This document shows, one piece after another, positions 1 through 8,345 of a DNA stretch of 64,000 bases. Position 1 is the first letter of the stretch. The number at the start of each line of letters is the position of its first letter. This DNA is from Pandoraea capi (GTDB taxonomy: Bacteria > Pseudomonadota > Gammaproteobacteria > Burkholderiales > Burkholderiaceae): NCBI RefSeq assembly GCF_902459735.1, contig NZ_CABPRV010000011.1, forward strand, positions 62,001-126,000, written 5' to 3'. Below the pieces are notes generated by a model that did not search any database, was not told where the DNA came from, and saw only the letters and a list, made by a program, of their open reading frames with translations. The translations under genes and the position numbers were made by a program.

Positions 1-1358
1 GGACGCGGTGTCAGCGGCGTGTTCTGCGCATTCTGCGCGAGCGTCAGCGCGGCGGTTTGCGCGGACGGTGAGGCGTGTGCGGCGCCCGACGCCATGGCCA
101 GAGGCAAGATCGCGACGGCAGCGGCACGTTGAAGAGGTTTGAACATATCGACCGAAGAAAAGGCTATGGGTTGAGTCGGTTGAGCTGACTGAGCTGACTG
201 AGCTGATGGAGCTGATGGAGCCGAGGGCGCGGGGGCATCCGGCTTCGCCGACGGGCTCGCGCCCAGCGTCCGGATGTAGGCAATCAGCGCCTTCAGTTCG
301 TCGTCGCTCAGCTCCACTATAGGCATGATCGGCGCAAAGCCTCTGGGTACCCGCGCCGTTGGATTGCGGATGAACGTGGCGAGGTAAGCCTCGTCGACGT
401 GCGCGGAGCTACCGTCCTGAAACGTCTCCGTCTTGCCGTAGAGACCGTGCCATGTCGGTCCGACGCCGGGCGAGCCATCCACCGAATGGCAGCCCGCGCA
501 TCCCTTGGCCTGCGCGAGCAGCTTGCCCTTCGCCGCAAGCGGATCGGCCGCCCCCGCCCCGGCGTGCTTCGCCTGCAATGCCGCGAAGGTCGGTAGTGTG
601 GCCACCCAGGCGTCGTAAGCGGGCTTGTCGTCGACGACCACCACGCCGCGCATGTTCGCGTGCCCGACGCCGCACAGTTGCGCACACAGGATGTCGAAAC
701 GCCCGGTGCGCGTCGGTGTCAGCCACATCTGCGTGACCATCCCCGGCACCATGTTCATGCGCGTGCGAAACGGCGGGACGTAGAAATCGTGCAACACGTC
801 TTTGGCGCGCAGCAGCAATTTCACCGGCTGCCCGACGAGCAGATGCAGCTCCGGGGCATCGACGATGCGGTTGTCCTGATTGGCGGGATCCCGGGGATTC
901 AGGCCCAGCGGATTGTCGGCGGTGACATATTGGGGGTCCGAAGTGCCCAGCCGCCCGTCCGGTCCCGGCAGCCGGAAGCGCCATTGCCACTGCTGGCCGA
1001 CGACCTCGACCACGCGGGCGTCTTTCGGCGGATCGATGAGTTTGGCGTAGACGAACAGTCCGGGGGCGAGCATGGCCGCGATGCCGATGGTGGTGATACC
1101 GATCAGCCAGGCTTCGAGGCGGCGGTTATGGGGCTCGTACGCCGCCCGATGCCCGTCGCGATGCCGATAGCGAAAGATCGCCCATGCCACGAAAAGATTG
1201 ACGACAACGAAGGCCACGCCGGTGATCACCAGCGTAATCGTGAGGGTGTCGTCCATCTGCCGCCAGTTCGACGCCAGCGGGGTCAGCCACCACGGACTCC
1301 AGAAATGAAAAGCGAGCGCGGCAGCGACGACGACGATCAGGAGGACGGGTAGCGCCAT
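1..1358 (-). CDS. ctaC: Cytochrome c oxidase subunit II, caa3 type with fused cytochrome c (partial, 3' end outside window)
   Basis: Membrane subunit that takes electrons from cytochrome c through its CuA centre and passes them to subunit I. Reading from the ATG at 1358, hydrophobic helices lie at about residues 1-20, 40-60 and 85-105. The CuA ligands are intact: a His in HDFYVP near residue 195 and the CxxxCxxxH of CAQLCGVGH near residue 223. A fused cytochrome c domain carries CAGCH near residue 284 and a Met ligand in APIMP. After the haem domain comes a Ser-Ala-Pro/Gln repeat linker, and the frame stays open to the left edge through a signal-peptide-like segment starting at a Met at 146-144, so the true C-terminus is not seen. 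Upstream (1359-1585) I see no clear promoter. The subunit assignment is firm; what follows the linker is not. Confidence 0.9.
   Translation of the reverse strand, partial: MALPVLLIVVVAAALAFHFWSPWWLTPLASNWRQMDDTLTITLVITGVAFVVVNLFVAWAIFRYRHRDGHRAAYEPHNRRLEAWLIGITTIGIAAMLAPGLFVYAKLIDPPKDARVVEVVGQQWQWRFRLPGPDGRLGTSDPQYVTADNPLGLNPRDPANQDNRIVDAPELHLLVGQPVKLLLRAKDVLHDFYVPPFRTRMNMVPGMVTQMWLTPTRTGRFDILCAQLCGVGHANMRGVVVVDDKPAYDAWVATLPTFAALQAKHAGAGAADPLAAKGKLLAQAKGCAGCHSVDGSPGVGPTWHGLYGKTETFQDGSSAHVDEAYLATFIRNPTARVPRGFAPIMPIVELSDDELKALIAYIRTLGASPSAKPDAPAPSAPSAPSAQSAQSAQPTQPIAFSSVDMFKPLQRAAAVAILPLAMASGAAHASPSAQTAALTLAQNAQNTPLTPR
181..219 (-). repeat. 9-bp in-frame tandem repeat in ctaC linker
   Basis: About four and a half copies of a 9-base unit (plus strand gagctgact / gagctgatg) encode SAP SAP SAQ SAQ in the linker after the haem domain of ctaC. 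The unit length is a multiple of three, so copy-number change would keep the frame. Confidence 0.85.
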
Positions 1359-1585
1359 GGCACGCTCGCCCTCTCCCGCGCATACCGACAGGACAATGGG
1401 CCGCTTAACAGCACTATCGTTATCATTGGCGCCCTCCTCTACGTGCGGCAACCAATGTGTGTCGGGGGTCGCCGCAACGCCGTAGCCAAGAGCGGCGGGG
1501 GCCGCCATTTCTGGCTACGTTTCTAAGGCTAGTTCGAGAATGCCGTCTGTCAAGGTAGGGTGAACCGAGTGGCGCCGTATACGCA

Positions 1586-1607
1586 AAACGGGCCGCCAGG
1601 CCCGTTT
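1586..1607 (-). terminator. Rho-independent terminator at end of polysaccharide locus
   Basis: Perfect 9-bp inverted repeat AAACGGGCC / GGCCCGTTT with a 4-base loop. On the minus strand it is followed by a short T run. It sits just downstream of the last gene of the polysaccharide locus (stop at 1630). Confidence 0.8.
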
Positions 1608-1629
1608 CAATCTCGTTGGTAGAGAGAAC

Positions 1630-2976
1630 TTACGACGTTGTTGCAGTGCGGCGCTCGAAAAATCTCAGCACCGTCGAATACAGCTCCTTGACGTGGGTCT
1701 GATCCGCGGGCGCGTACTGCGCGACGCCTGAACTGAAATACGAAAATCCGGTTTGCTGGTGCATACCGTTCTTGATCGCCACGAAGGCCACTTCCGGCGC
1801 GAGCGGCCACTCCTTTGCATCCAGGGTCACACGTAGATTTGCATCGATTTCGTGCGGGTAGGTCAGCGTTACGAAGAGGCTGTCCCCGCGGTTATCGATC
1901 TCGCCGAATATCGGAGTGCCGTCCTTGACTGTCGTCACGCTGAACAACCGCGCCTGTGCAGCTGCGGCCTGCTCGGCGGAGTCGAACGTCAGCAGGAAGT
2001 CGCGTGTCATGCGAGGCTGAATCGACTTGACGCGAATCCCGAGCTTGTCCATGAAGCTCGCATGATCCTTCAGGCGGTAGTAATACTTCACCCGGTCGTA
2101 CGGCTTTTGCGACAACCCTGTGGCAACAATCACTTCCGTGTTCTCGAAGCTGAGGTAGTCGGCGACCAGCCGGTCGTAGACCTCGAGCATTTCCGCAATC
2201 GGGTCGACTTCTCCCGACACGTACCACGCCGGATTCGCAATCTTCGTCTTGCCCTTGACGATTCGGGAGTTGAAGAAATAGTGGTGCTGGATGTGCGCGC
2301 CGGCATTCAGGAACACGGTGGAAAAGTCGGGCGCATTCGCACGGAACAGTTTCGCGTGAATATCGTGGAGCAAGAGATCGAGCACGAGCGCCTTTCTCCA
2401 CGACGCTCCCTTGCTCGTGGCCACGAGCTTGGCATACAGGCCATAGTGCTTCGGCTGCGCGAAACGCAGCAGCCCCAATGCGAGATGCATGGCGCTCTTG
2501 AACGTAATGCGCGCCTGAGCGTTGTCGTTGACCGTCTGCGACACGGCTTCGGTCAATACACGACTCCACCAGGAGCCATCGCTCGGTGTTGCCGTCCACG
2601 GATCGGGAATGAAATATGCCGGCGCATTCAGACGATTTTCCGCGTTCATTGCGGACACGCAGCCGACCCGCAGGCCGTTGCGCTCAAGCTGCTCGAACAG
2701 TTGCGGCACATTTGAACCGACGATGTCGCCGAGACGGAAAATGCCATGTTCGGCATACGTCTTGCCACTATGCACCGAAGCCCATTGAATCCAAGGCTCG
2801 ATCTCCTCGTAGTTCTGTTCGCAGGTGGAACGAACACCCGCACCCGAAATCAGCTTTGCCAAAGCGGGGAAACGGCCCGGGTACTCCCGGACGTAATCTG
2901 CCGCGATATCGAAATTGATTTCGTTCAACTCGACGAGAACGAGTCGTTTACGCACTGAGGATTGTGAACTATGCAT
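1630..2976 (-). CDS. Alkaline-phosphatase-superfamily-like protein of polysaccharide locus
   Basis: A 448-residue soluble-looking protein with no signal peptide. It opens with a hydrophobic strand followed by an acidic/Asn patch (VLVELNEINFD, residues 12-22), and a later segment has HSGKTYAEHGIF. That layout resembles type I phosphodiesterase/nucleotide pyrophosphatase proteins of the alkaline phosphatase superfamily that occur in O-antigen and capsule clusters. It is the last gene of the locus: its ATG overlaps the stop of the upstream glycosyltransferase by 8 nt (ATGCATAG), so translational coupling is likely, and a terminator follows. A role in modifying the polysaccharide is inferred from context only; substrate and activity are unknown. 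Confidence 0.6.
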   Translation of the reverse strand: MHSSQSSVRKRLVLVELNEINFDIAADYVREYPGRFPALAKLISGAGVRSTCEQNYEEIEPWIQWASVHSGKTYAEHGIFRLGDIVGSNVPQLFEQLERNGLRVGCVSAMNAENRLNAPAYFIPDPWTATPSDGSWWSRVLTEAVSQTVNDNAQARITFKSAMHLALGLLRFAQPKHYGLYAKLVATSKGASWRKALVLDLLLHDIHAKLFRANAPDFSTVFLNAGAHIQHHYFFNSRIVKGKTKIANPAWYVSGEVDPIAEMLEVYDRLVADYLSFENTEVIVATGLSQKPYDRVKYYYRLKDHASFMDKLGIRVKSIQPRMTRDFLLTFDSAEQAAAAQARLFSVTTVKDGTPIFGEIDNRGDSLFVTLTYPHEIDANLRVTLDAKEWPLAPEVAFVAIKNGMHQQTGFSYFSSGVAQYAPADQTHVKELYSTVLRFFERRTATTS

Positions 2977-4135
2977 GTTTTAGCAGCCTTGCATATATTG
3001 CCAGCGTTGTATTGGTGACGGCTTCGATGCCGAATTTCGAAATAGAGAGACGTCGACCTGCCTCACCATAGCGTTCACGGCGTGCTCGGTCATTGATCAG
3101 CGACAAAAGCGCTGCTGTCAGCGCTTCGGTGTCCCGAATCGGTACCAGATCACCGGTTTCGCCATTGACAATCGCCTCGCGACATCCGATAGCGTCGGTT
3201 GTGACGACGGCACATCCCGCGGCGGCGGCCTCGAGAAGCGCCTTGGGCATGCCTTCCCGATATGACGGCAAGCAGACGATACTTGCCTCGCGGAACCACG
3301 GCGCAATGTTCTCGACGTGCCCGAGGAACTCAACCAGCCCTTCGGCTTCCCACTCGGCAATCTGCTCTCGGCTAACGCTGGTCGGATTGCCATAGTCCGC
3401 CGCGCCTGCCAGAACAAAACGCCAGTCCGGCGCTGCCGCTTTGATCGCCCGTGCGGCATTGACGAACTCAATGACGCCCTTGTCCTTGAGCATGCGCGCG
3501 GGCAACATCACGATCGGCGTCTTCCGTTCGATCGGCGCGTCGATGAAAGCGGACAGTTCCACGCCTGAACCGGGAATCAACGTAATCTGCGCTTCCTTGA
3601 CCAGCCCCTGCGAGAGCAACGCCGCTTTGTCGTCAAGATTTTGGACTATCACTTCCAGGTTTTTGTGCCCGTAAGCAAACCGGGCCAACTGACGGTACAC
3701 CATGCCGATGATGCGGCGTTTCCAGCCACCTTTACCGGCGTCCGTCTGCGCGAAACCCACCCCTGAAATTGCCAGTACGACCGCTTTCACACCATTGACC
3801 CGCGCAGCTAGACCGCCATACAGCAATCCCTTGGGGGACGCGCAGTGCACCAGGTCGGGTCGCGACCGTCGCATGGAAAACACCAACTCCAGCAGCCCCC
3901 TGAGTTCCAGCAACGGATTCACACTGGCACTACGAAAGGCAACGCGCTTGTGAGCGATGTTCGCTTTGCTCAACACGGCTTCGGCGTGCGGTTCCATCGA
4001 AGCACTGCCCGCCTGTCCCGTGAGGAGATCCACCTGATAACCCGCCTTGCGCGCCCCAATGGCGAGCGGAAGGCGGTGCGACACAAAAAAGGCTGCGTGG
4101 TTGATCACGTAAGTGATGTGCACCTGACGACTCAT
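2969..4135 (-). CDS. Glycosyltransferase family 4 (GT-B fold)
   Basis: Retaining glycosyltransferase of the GT4 type, expected to add one sugar to the lipid-linked repeat unit at the cytoplasmic face of the inner membrane. The 388-residue protein has a GT-B layout: an N-terminal domain with ASPKGLLYGGLAAR and a C-terminal donor-binding domain with MLPARMLKDKGV and the EX7E motif EGMPKALLE near residue 295. Length is normal for the family. It lies between the amidotransferase gene and the phosphatase-like gene, overlapping the latter by 8 nt. Donor and acceptor sugars cannot be told from sequence. Confidence 0.85.
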   Translation of the reverse strand: MSRQVHITYVINHAAFFVSHRLPLAIGARKAGYQVDLLTGQAGSASMEPHAEAVLSKANIAHKRVAFRSASVNPLLELRGLLELVFSMRRSRPDLVHCASPKGLLYGGLAARVNGVKAVVLAISGVGFAQTDAGKGGWKRRIIGMVYRQLARFAYGHKNLEVIVQNLDDKAALLSQGLVKEAQITLIPGSGVELSAFIDAPIERKTPIVMLPARMLKDKGVIEFVNAARAIKAAAPDWRFVLAGAADYGNPTSVSREQIAEWEAEGLVEFLGHVENIAPWFREASIVCLPSYREGMPKALLEAAAAGCAVVTTDAIGCREAIVNGETGDLVPIRDTEALTAALLSLINDRARRERYGEAGRRLSISKFGIEAVTNTTLAIYARLLKHA

Positions 4136-4226
4136 CGCTCCTTCCCTTCCCGTTTTCTTTGCACTTTGGGGCGTATTTTAGCAGGCGGACTAGTGCCGCA
4201 TGCCGCGTCGACGTATGTCATGCAGG

Positions 4227-6173
4227 TCATCCCTGTCGCGACGCTTCGAACCACGCCTGGAACATCAACACATCCCAAAGCTGATACTGCCAATTGCGTT
4301 GTCCGCTCAGATGCTCCTGCCAGCGCCGACGAATCGGTTCCGGCTGGAAAAACCCCTCGGCCCGCAAACGCGACTCGGACAACAGCGACTCCGCCCATTC
4401 ACGCAGCGGTCCACGCAACCATCGATCGAGCGGCACGCCGAACCCCATCTTGGGACGCTCGATCAGTTCCCGCGGCACATGGCGATACAGAATCTCCCGC
4501 AATGGCCACTTGGTCACGCCATTGCGCAGCTTGTACTCAAGCGGAAGCGACCATGCGAACTCCACAACCCGATGGTCGAGGAAGGGAACGCGCGTCTCGA
4601 GACTCACACTCATCGCGGCACGGTCGACTTTGGCGAGAATATCGTCTGGCAGATACGTCACCATATCGAGCGCCATCATGCGCTCGACGTCACCAAGCGC
4701 ATGCAGCGCTGCAGATTGATCGGTAAATTCACTAACCGGTTCAGCCGCGCCGATCACCACACGATCCGGCTCGGGCCAGTGGGAAACCATGCCGCGATAC
4801 AAATCCGAGACGGTCTCGTTACCTAGCAGACTGGCTCCCTTGTGCAGCTTGTCGCCCGCCCGAGCCACGCCAAACCATGCCCCCACCTTGTCCAGACCTA
4901 GCGGAGGGATAGCACTGATAGCGCTCGCAGCCAGCATACGCAACGGTTTCGGTACCCGCGAAAGCTTTCCCCAGAGGGCAGCGGTCATCTGATACCGGCG
5001 ATAGCCGCAGAACAATTCGTCACCCGCATCGCCGGAGAGTGACACCGTCACGTGCTCGCGCGCCAGTTGGCTCACCAGGAACGTAGGGATCTGCGACGAA
5101 TCCGCGAAGGGCTCCGAATACATCTGCGGCAAGCGCGGAATGACCGCAAGCGCCTGCTCAGGCGAGACGTACAACTCCGTGTGTTCCGTGCCGAGATGTC
5201 TGGCGACCGCCTTCGCATGTTCGGCTTCGTTGTAGCCCTCTTCATGAAAGCCGATCGTGAATGTCTTTACCGGTCGCGAGGACTGCGCCTGCATCAATGC
5301 AACCACCGTGGACGAATCGATCCCCCCCGACAGAAAAGCGCCCAGAGGAACGTCGGCCATCATCTGTTGCCCGATCGCATCCATCAGCAGCGTTTGCAGC
5401 GCGTCGACCGCTTCGTCGGCACTCCCCCGGAAAGGACTGGCGGTACCGCGCAGAGCGACGTCGATTCCCGACCACCAGGTTTTGATTTCCGGCTCGGGGC
5501 GATGCACCGAGACCGTCAGCATATTGCCCGGGGCCAACTTGCGAATGCCTCGATAGATCGAGTGCACCGAGCCAATGCAGTTGTAACGCATATGCAGCGC
5601 CAGTGCGTCCCGGTCGACTTCCGCACCGAACGCCGGGTGACGCCGCAGCGCGGCAAGCTCGGAGCCAAACAGGAACGCAGCCTGGCTACCTGTGCCCTGC
5701 CAGCCGTAGTACAACGGCTTTTCGCCGAGCCGATCGCGCGCGAGCGTCAGCGTGCGCTGCTCGCGGTCCCAGATGGCCAGCGCAAACATGCCAACCGCCC
5801 GATTCAAGGTCGCTTCGATACCCCAAACGTCGAATCCGGCGACGAACGTTTCAGAGTCGGAGTGCCCACGCCATTGCGCGCCCCCTCCGTCACGCTCCAG
5901 TTCGGCGCGCATCGCCAAGTGGTTGTAGACCTCGCCGTTGTAGATCATTACGTAGCGGCCACTCGGCGAAGTCATCGGCTGCGCCCCCGCGGGCGTCAAG
6001 TCGACGATGGCGAGGCGGCGGTGCCCGAGCGCGATGTGGTTATCCGCATCGACCCACGCGCCCCCTGCATCCGGGCCGCGATGCAGGATGGCATCGGACA
6101 TCGCCCCCAGCCAACCGTTCATCTCGTTCGCGCCGGTTGCGCCAGCCATCAAAAATCCTGCGATTCCACACAT
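4227..6173 (-). CDS. asnB: Asparagine synthase-type glutamine amidotransferase (WbpS/AsnB family)
   Basis: Two-domain class II amidotransferase of 648 residues. The N-terminal glutaminase begins MCGIAGF, whose Cys2 is the nucleophile after Met removal. The C-terminal ATP-pyrophosphatase/synthetase domain carries SGGIDSS at residues 282-288 and SGDAGDE further on. True AsnB makes asparagine, but homologues inside O-antigen loci (WbpS type) are thought to amidate uronic acids. Here it shares the locus with wbpO/wbpP, which make UDP-GalNAcA, so amidation of GalNAcA to GalNAcAN is a reasonable inference. There are 91 nt to the next gene and 94 nt to wzy, so it may have its own translation signals within one operon. 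Confidence 0.85.
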   Translation of the reverse strand: MCGIAGFLMAGATGANEMNGWLGAMSDAILHRGPDAGGAWVDADNHIALGHRRLAIVDLTPAGAQPMTSPSGRYVMIYNGEVYNHLAMRAELERDGGGAQWRGHSDSETFVAGFDVWGIEATLNRAVGMFALAIWDREQRTLTLARDRLGEKPLYYGWQGTGSQAAFLFGSELAALRRHPAFGAEVDRDALALHMRYNCIGSVHSIYRGIRKLAPGNMLTVSVHRPEPEIKTWWSGIDVALRGTASPFRGSADEAVDALQTLLMDAIGQQMMADVPLGAFLSGGIDSSTVVALMQAQSSRPVKTFTIGFHEEGYNEAEHAKAVARHLGTEHTELYVSPEQALAVIPRLPQMYSEPFADSSQIPTFLVSQLAREHVTVSLSGDAGDELFCGYRRYQMTAALWGKLSRVPKPLRMLAASAISAIPPLGLDKVGAWFGVARAGDKLHKGASLLGNETVSDLYRGMVSHWPEPDRVVIGAAEPVSEFTDQSAALHALGDVERMMALDMVTYLPDDILAKVDRAAMSVSLETRVPFLDHRVVEFAWSLPLEYKLRNGVTKWPLREILYRHVPRELIERPKMGFGVPLDRWLRGPLREWAESLLSESRLRAEGFFQPEPIRRRWQEHLSGQRNWQYQLWDVLMFQAWFEASRQG

Positions 6174-6267
6174 GAGTCAGCGTCTCGAAAAAAAGAAGGG
6201 CAAATCAACATCCCCAAACCCGACAGACGGGGCATGTCATTCGCCCGGCAAGAGGATTTTCCTCATG

Positions 6268-7431
6268 TCAAGGTTGGTTCACAGGCTCATGTTGCGGCGC
6301 CACCCTCTCTGACCTCTTTGTCGCAAGTGCCGAGCGAGAGAAGAAGAACGGCGACAACGCGATCGACATCCAGATCACGCCAGACGTCGTGTAGTAGTCG
6401 TAAAACACCGATAACGACAACACCGTCATGTTGACGGCCGCCCATGCGCGCAACAGTCCATTCCCGGTCTTGCGATAGGCTCGGTCCAGCGTGCCGGAAA
6501 GCAACCCGATGAGAAACATCGCGCAATACAGGCCAACCGTTCCATAGTCGATGAAGTACACGCCAAACATTGTGTAGACGTTGGTCGGCAGCGGCGTGAA
6601 CACGTTCGGCAGAATCGTCGTCGGCGTGAAGTCGAAGAAGTTCGCCAGAATCGAGTGAATTGGATAGAACGACAGGAAGTAGCCGTCCAGCGTACCCTGC
6701 CCCATTAGCAAGGCGTCGAATGCATGAAGCGGTGCCGCTGCATAAACGACGAACCCCAATTCCGCCGTCGACTTACCCACGATCTGCCCGATCAGCGCAA
6801 AACCGTAGAAGAGAACTGAGACAACGACCGCGACGCGAATCGTCACATTGAGATTGATCCGCTTGGGCAGCATCCAGAAGTAGAACGCCGTCAACGCGGA
6901 CACAAACAAGGCGGAGCGCGCTGACGACAGATAGATGTTGAAAATGACCGCCATGACCGCCAGCGCGAGGCTCATCGCGTTGAAGCGACGTCGATACGCG
7001 ATGATGTAAGCGGGCATGAGGAACAGAAAGAAGTTACCTAGCGACAACCCCTTAATGGCATTCTGGCCGCCCTCTACCGTCATGATGATGCGATATTGCA
7101 TCACCGAATCCGGCAGGAAAAACCCCGGGCCGACCATCAGATAACGATCGAGCAACCCAAGCAGGAAGAACAGCCAGAACATTGCCAGAAACGTGCGATG
7201 CGCCGCATGCTCCCGAAGTCCGAGCCGGGAAAACTGACATAACGCCCCGATCGCACCCAATCGCGTGGCAACCCACGCCGTGGGCCAATAGCCGACGTAA
7301 AAGCACACCAGACCGATCAGCATGACCGACCAGTAACGGTCGCTGAACGGATAAAAGATCCCTGCGTCCCACGACAGAACATGCGCCACGAAAAGCACGC
7401 CGGTCAGAACCATCCAGGCGCTGGCCCTCAT
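6268..7431 (-). CDS. wzy: O-antigen/EPS polymerase (Wzy-like)
   Basis: Integral membrane protein of 387 residues with about ten hydrophobic helices and a long periplasmic-looking loop in the C-terminal half, the usual Wzy shape. Wzy joins lipid-linked repeat units on the periplasmic side of the inner membrane. Sequence conservation in this family is poor, so the call rests on topology and on neighbours: it is between a GT2 gene and the amidotransferase in a locus that also has one Wzx. Its ATG overlaps the stop of the GT2 gene by 4 nt. The protein ends in a basic, soluble tail. Confidence 0.75.
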   Translation of the reverse strand: MRASAWMVLTGVLFVAHVLSWDAGIFYPFSDRYWSVMLIGLVCFYVGYWPTAWVATRLGAIGALCQFSRLGLREHAAHRTFLAMFWLFFLLGLLDRYLMVGPGFFLPDSVMQYRIIMTVEGGQNAIKGLSLGNFFLFLMPAYIIAYRRRFNAMSLALAVMAVIFNIYLSSARSALFVSALTAFYFWMLPKRINLNVTIRVAVVVSVLFYGFALIGQIVGKSTAELGFVVYAAAPLHAFDALLMGQGTLDGYFLSFYPIHSILANFFDFTPTTILPNVFTPLPTNVYTMFGVYFIDYGTVGLYCAMFLIGLLSGTLDRAYRKTGNGLLRAWAAVNMTVLSLSVFYDYYTTSGVIWMSIALSPFFFSRSALATKRSERVAPQHEPVNQP

Positions 7432-8345
7432 GGCTTCACTCGCCCCAGGGTGAGCAGCGAAATCGCAATCGCCCCGAACGCCTCGATGGTAGGCCAGACC
7501 TTGATACTGGCAAACAAGGCACGCAGATAATGCTTGCGCCCGTCGAGTCGGCGCAACAGACGGAGATGAATGGAGTAGCTGCGCAGCGCGTCAAATACAT
7601 ATTCGGGATGATTGACGGCAACCCAGTTGGTCGTATTGAGCGCATCCAGAATGGCCTGGCGATTCAGTGAAGACGATGTCGACGTCGTGTTCGAATCATG
7701 ACGACGGTACTTCGCCAACACCTGGTTCACATAGCCGATGCGCCCGCCGTTGACCGTCGTGGCAATCCACAGCAACCAGTCCGATGCGACCGGAAAGGCT
7801 TCGTTATAACCGCCGGGCGGGAGCGACTCCCGCCGGACCATGACGGCATTACCGCCTGCAAAGCAGCCATGCACGATCAGCTCGCGCACGGTGCCTTCGC
7901 GAGCCGGGTTCTTTCGGCCGTTGTAGTAGCCGAGCACTTTGCCCGTAGCGGAATCGAAGATTTCCAGGTTGTGGTAGCACAGCACGCAGTCCGGATGCTT
8001 TCGGAAGTAGTCGACCTGTGCGTGAATCTTGCCGGGCAGCATGACATCGTCGCCCGCATGGAAGGCGACAAAATCGCCCGAGCACAACGACAGCGCGATA
8101 TTGGCATTGCGCGTGATGCCAACGTTTTTTTCGTTCAGATTGACGGTGAAAATGCCCGGATACTTCTCGGCATAGGCTCGCACGATGTCCTGCGTTCCGT
8201 CGCGGGACGCGTCGTCGGACACGACGATCTGAAGATCGTCGTAATTCTGATCGAGTACGGAATCCAGCGACTCCCGGATGAACTTCGATGCGTTGTAAGT
8301 CAGAACCAGTACGCTGACTTTTGCCGGGCGTTTGTCGTCATGCAT
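7428..8345 (-). CDS. Glycosyltransferase family 2
   Basis: Inverting GT-A glycosyltransferase of 305 residues. The N-terminal part has the typical nucleotide-binding strand VSVLVLTYNASKFIRESL (residues 10-27), VVSDDASRDGT and the metal-binding acidic motif AGDD near residue 97. A catalytic-base region follows around ASDWLLW. It should add a sugar to the undecaprenyl-linked repeat unit. It overlaps wzx upstream by 8 nt (ATGCATGA) and wzy downstream by 4 nt, so the three are probably translated together. Specificity is not predictable. Confidence 0.88.
   Translation of the reverse strand: MHDDKRPAKVSVLVLTYNASKFIRESLDSVLDQNYDDLQIVVSDDASRDGTQDIVRAYAEKYPGIFTVNLNEKNVGITRNANIALSLCSGDFVAFHAGDDVMLPGKIHAQVDYFRKHPDCVLCYHNLEIFDSATGKVLGYYNGRKNPAREGTVRELIVHGCFAGGNAVMVRRESLPPGGYNEAFPVASDWLLWIATTVNGGRIGYVNQVLAKYRRHDSNTTSTSSSLNRQAILDALNTTNWVAVNHPEYVFDALRSYSIHLRLLRRLDGRKHYLRALFASIKVWPTIEAFGAIAISLLTLGRVKP

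Noticed and set aside
1411-1430. Fur-box-like AATGATAACGATAGT upstream of ctaC
   Set aside because: Too many mismatches to the 19-bp consensus to call.
5052-6434. 460-codon plus-strand ORF
   Set aside because: Antisense to the amidotransferase gene; Arg/His-rich mirror composition and no recognisable domain.
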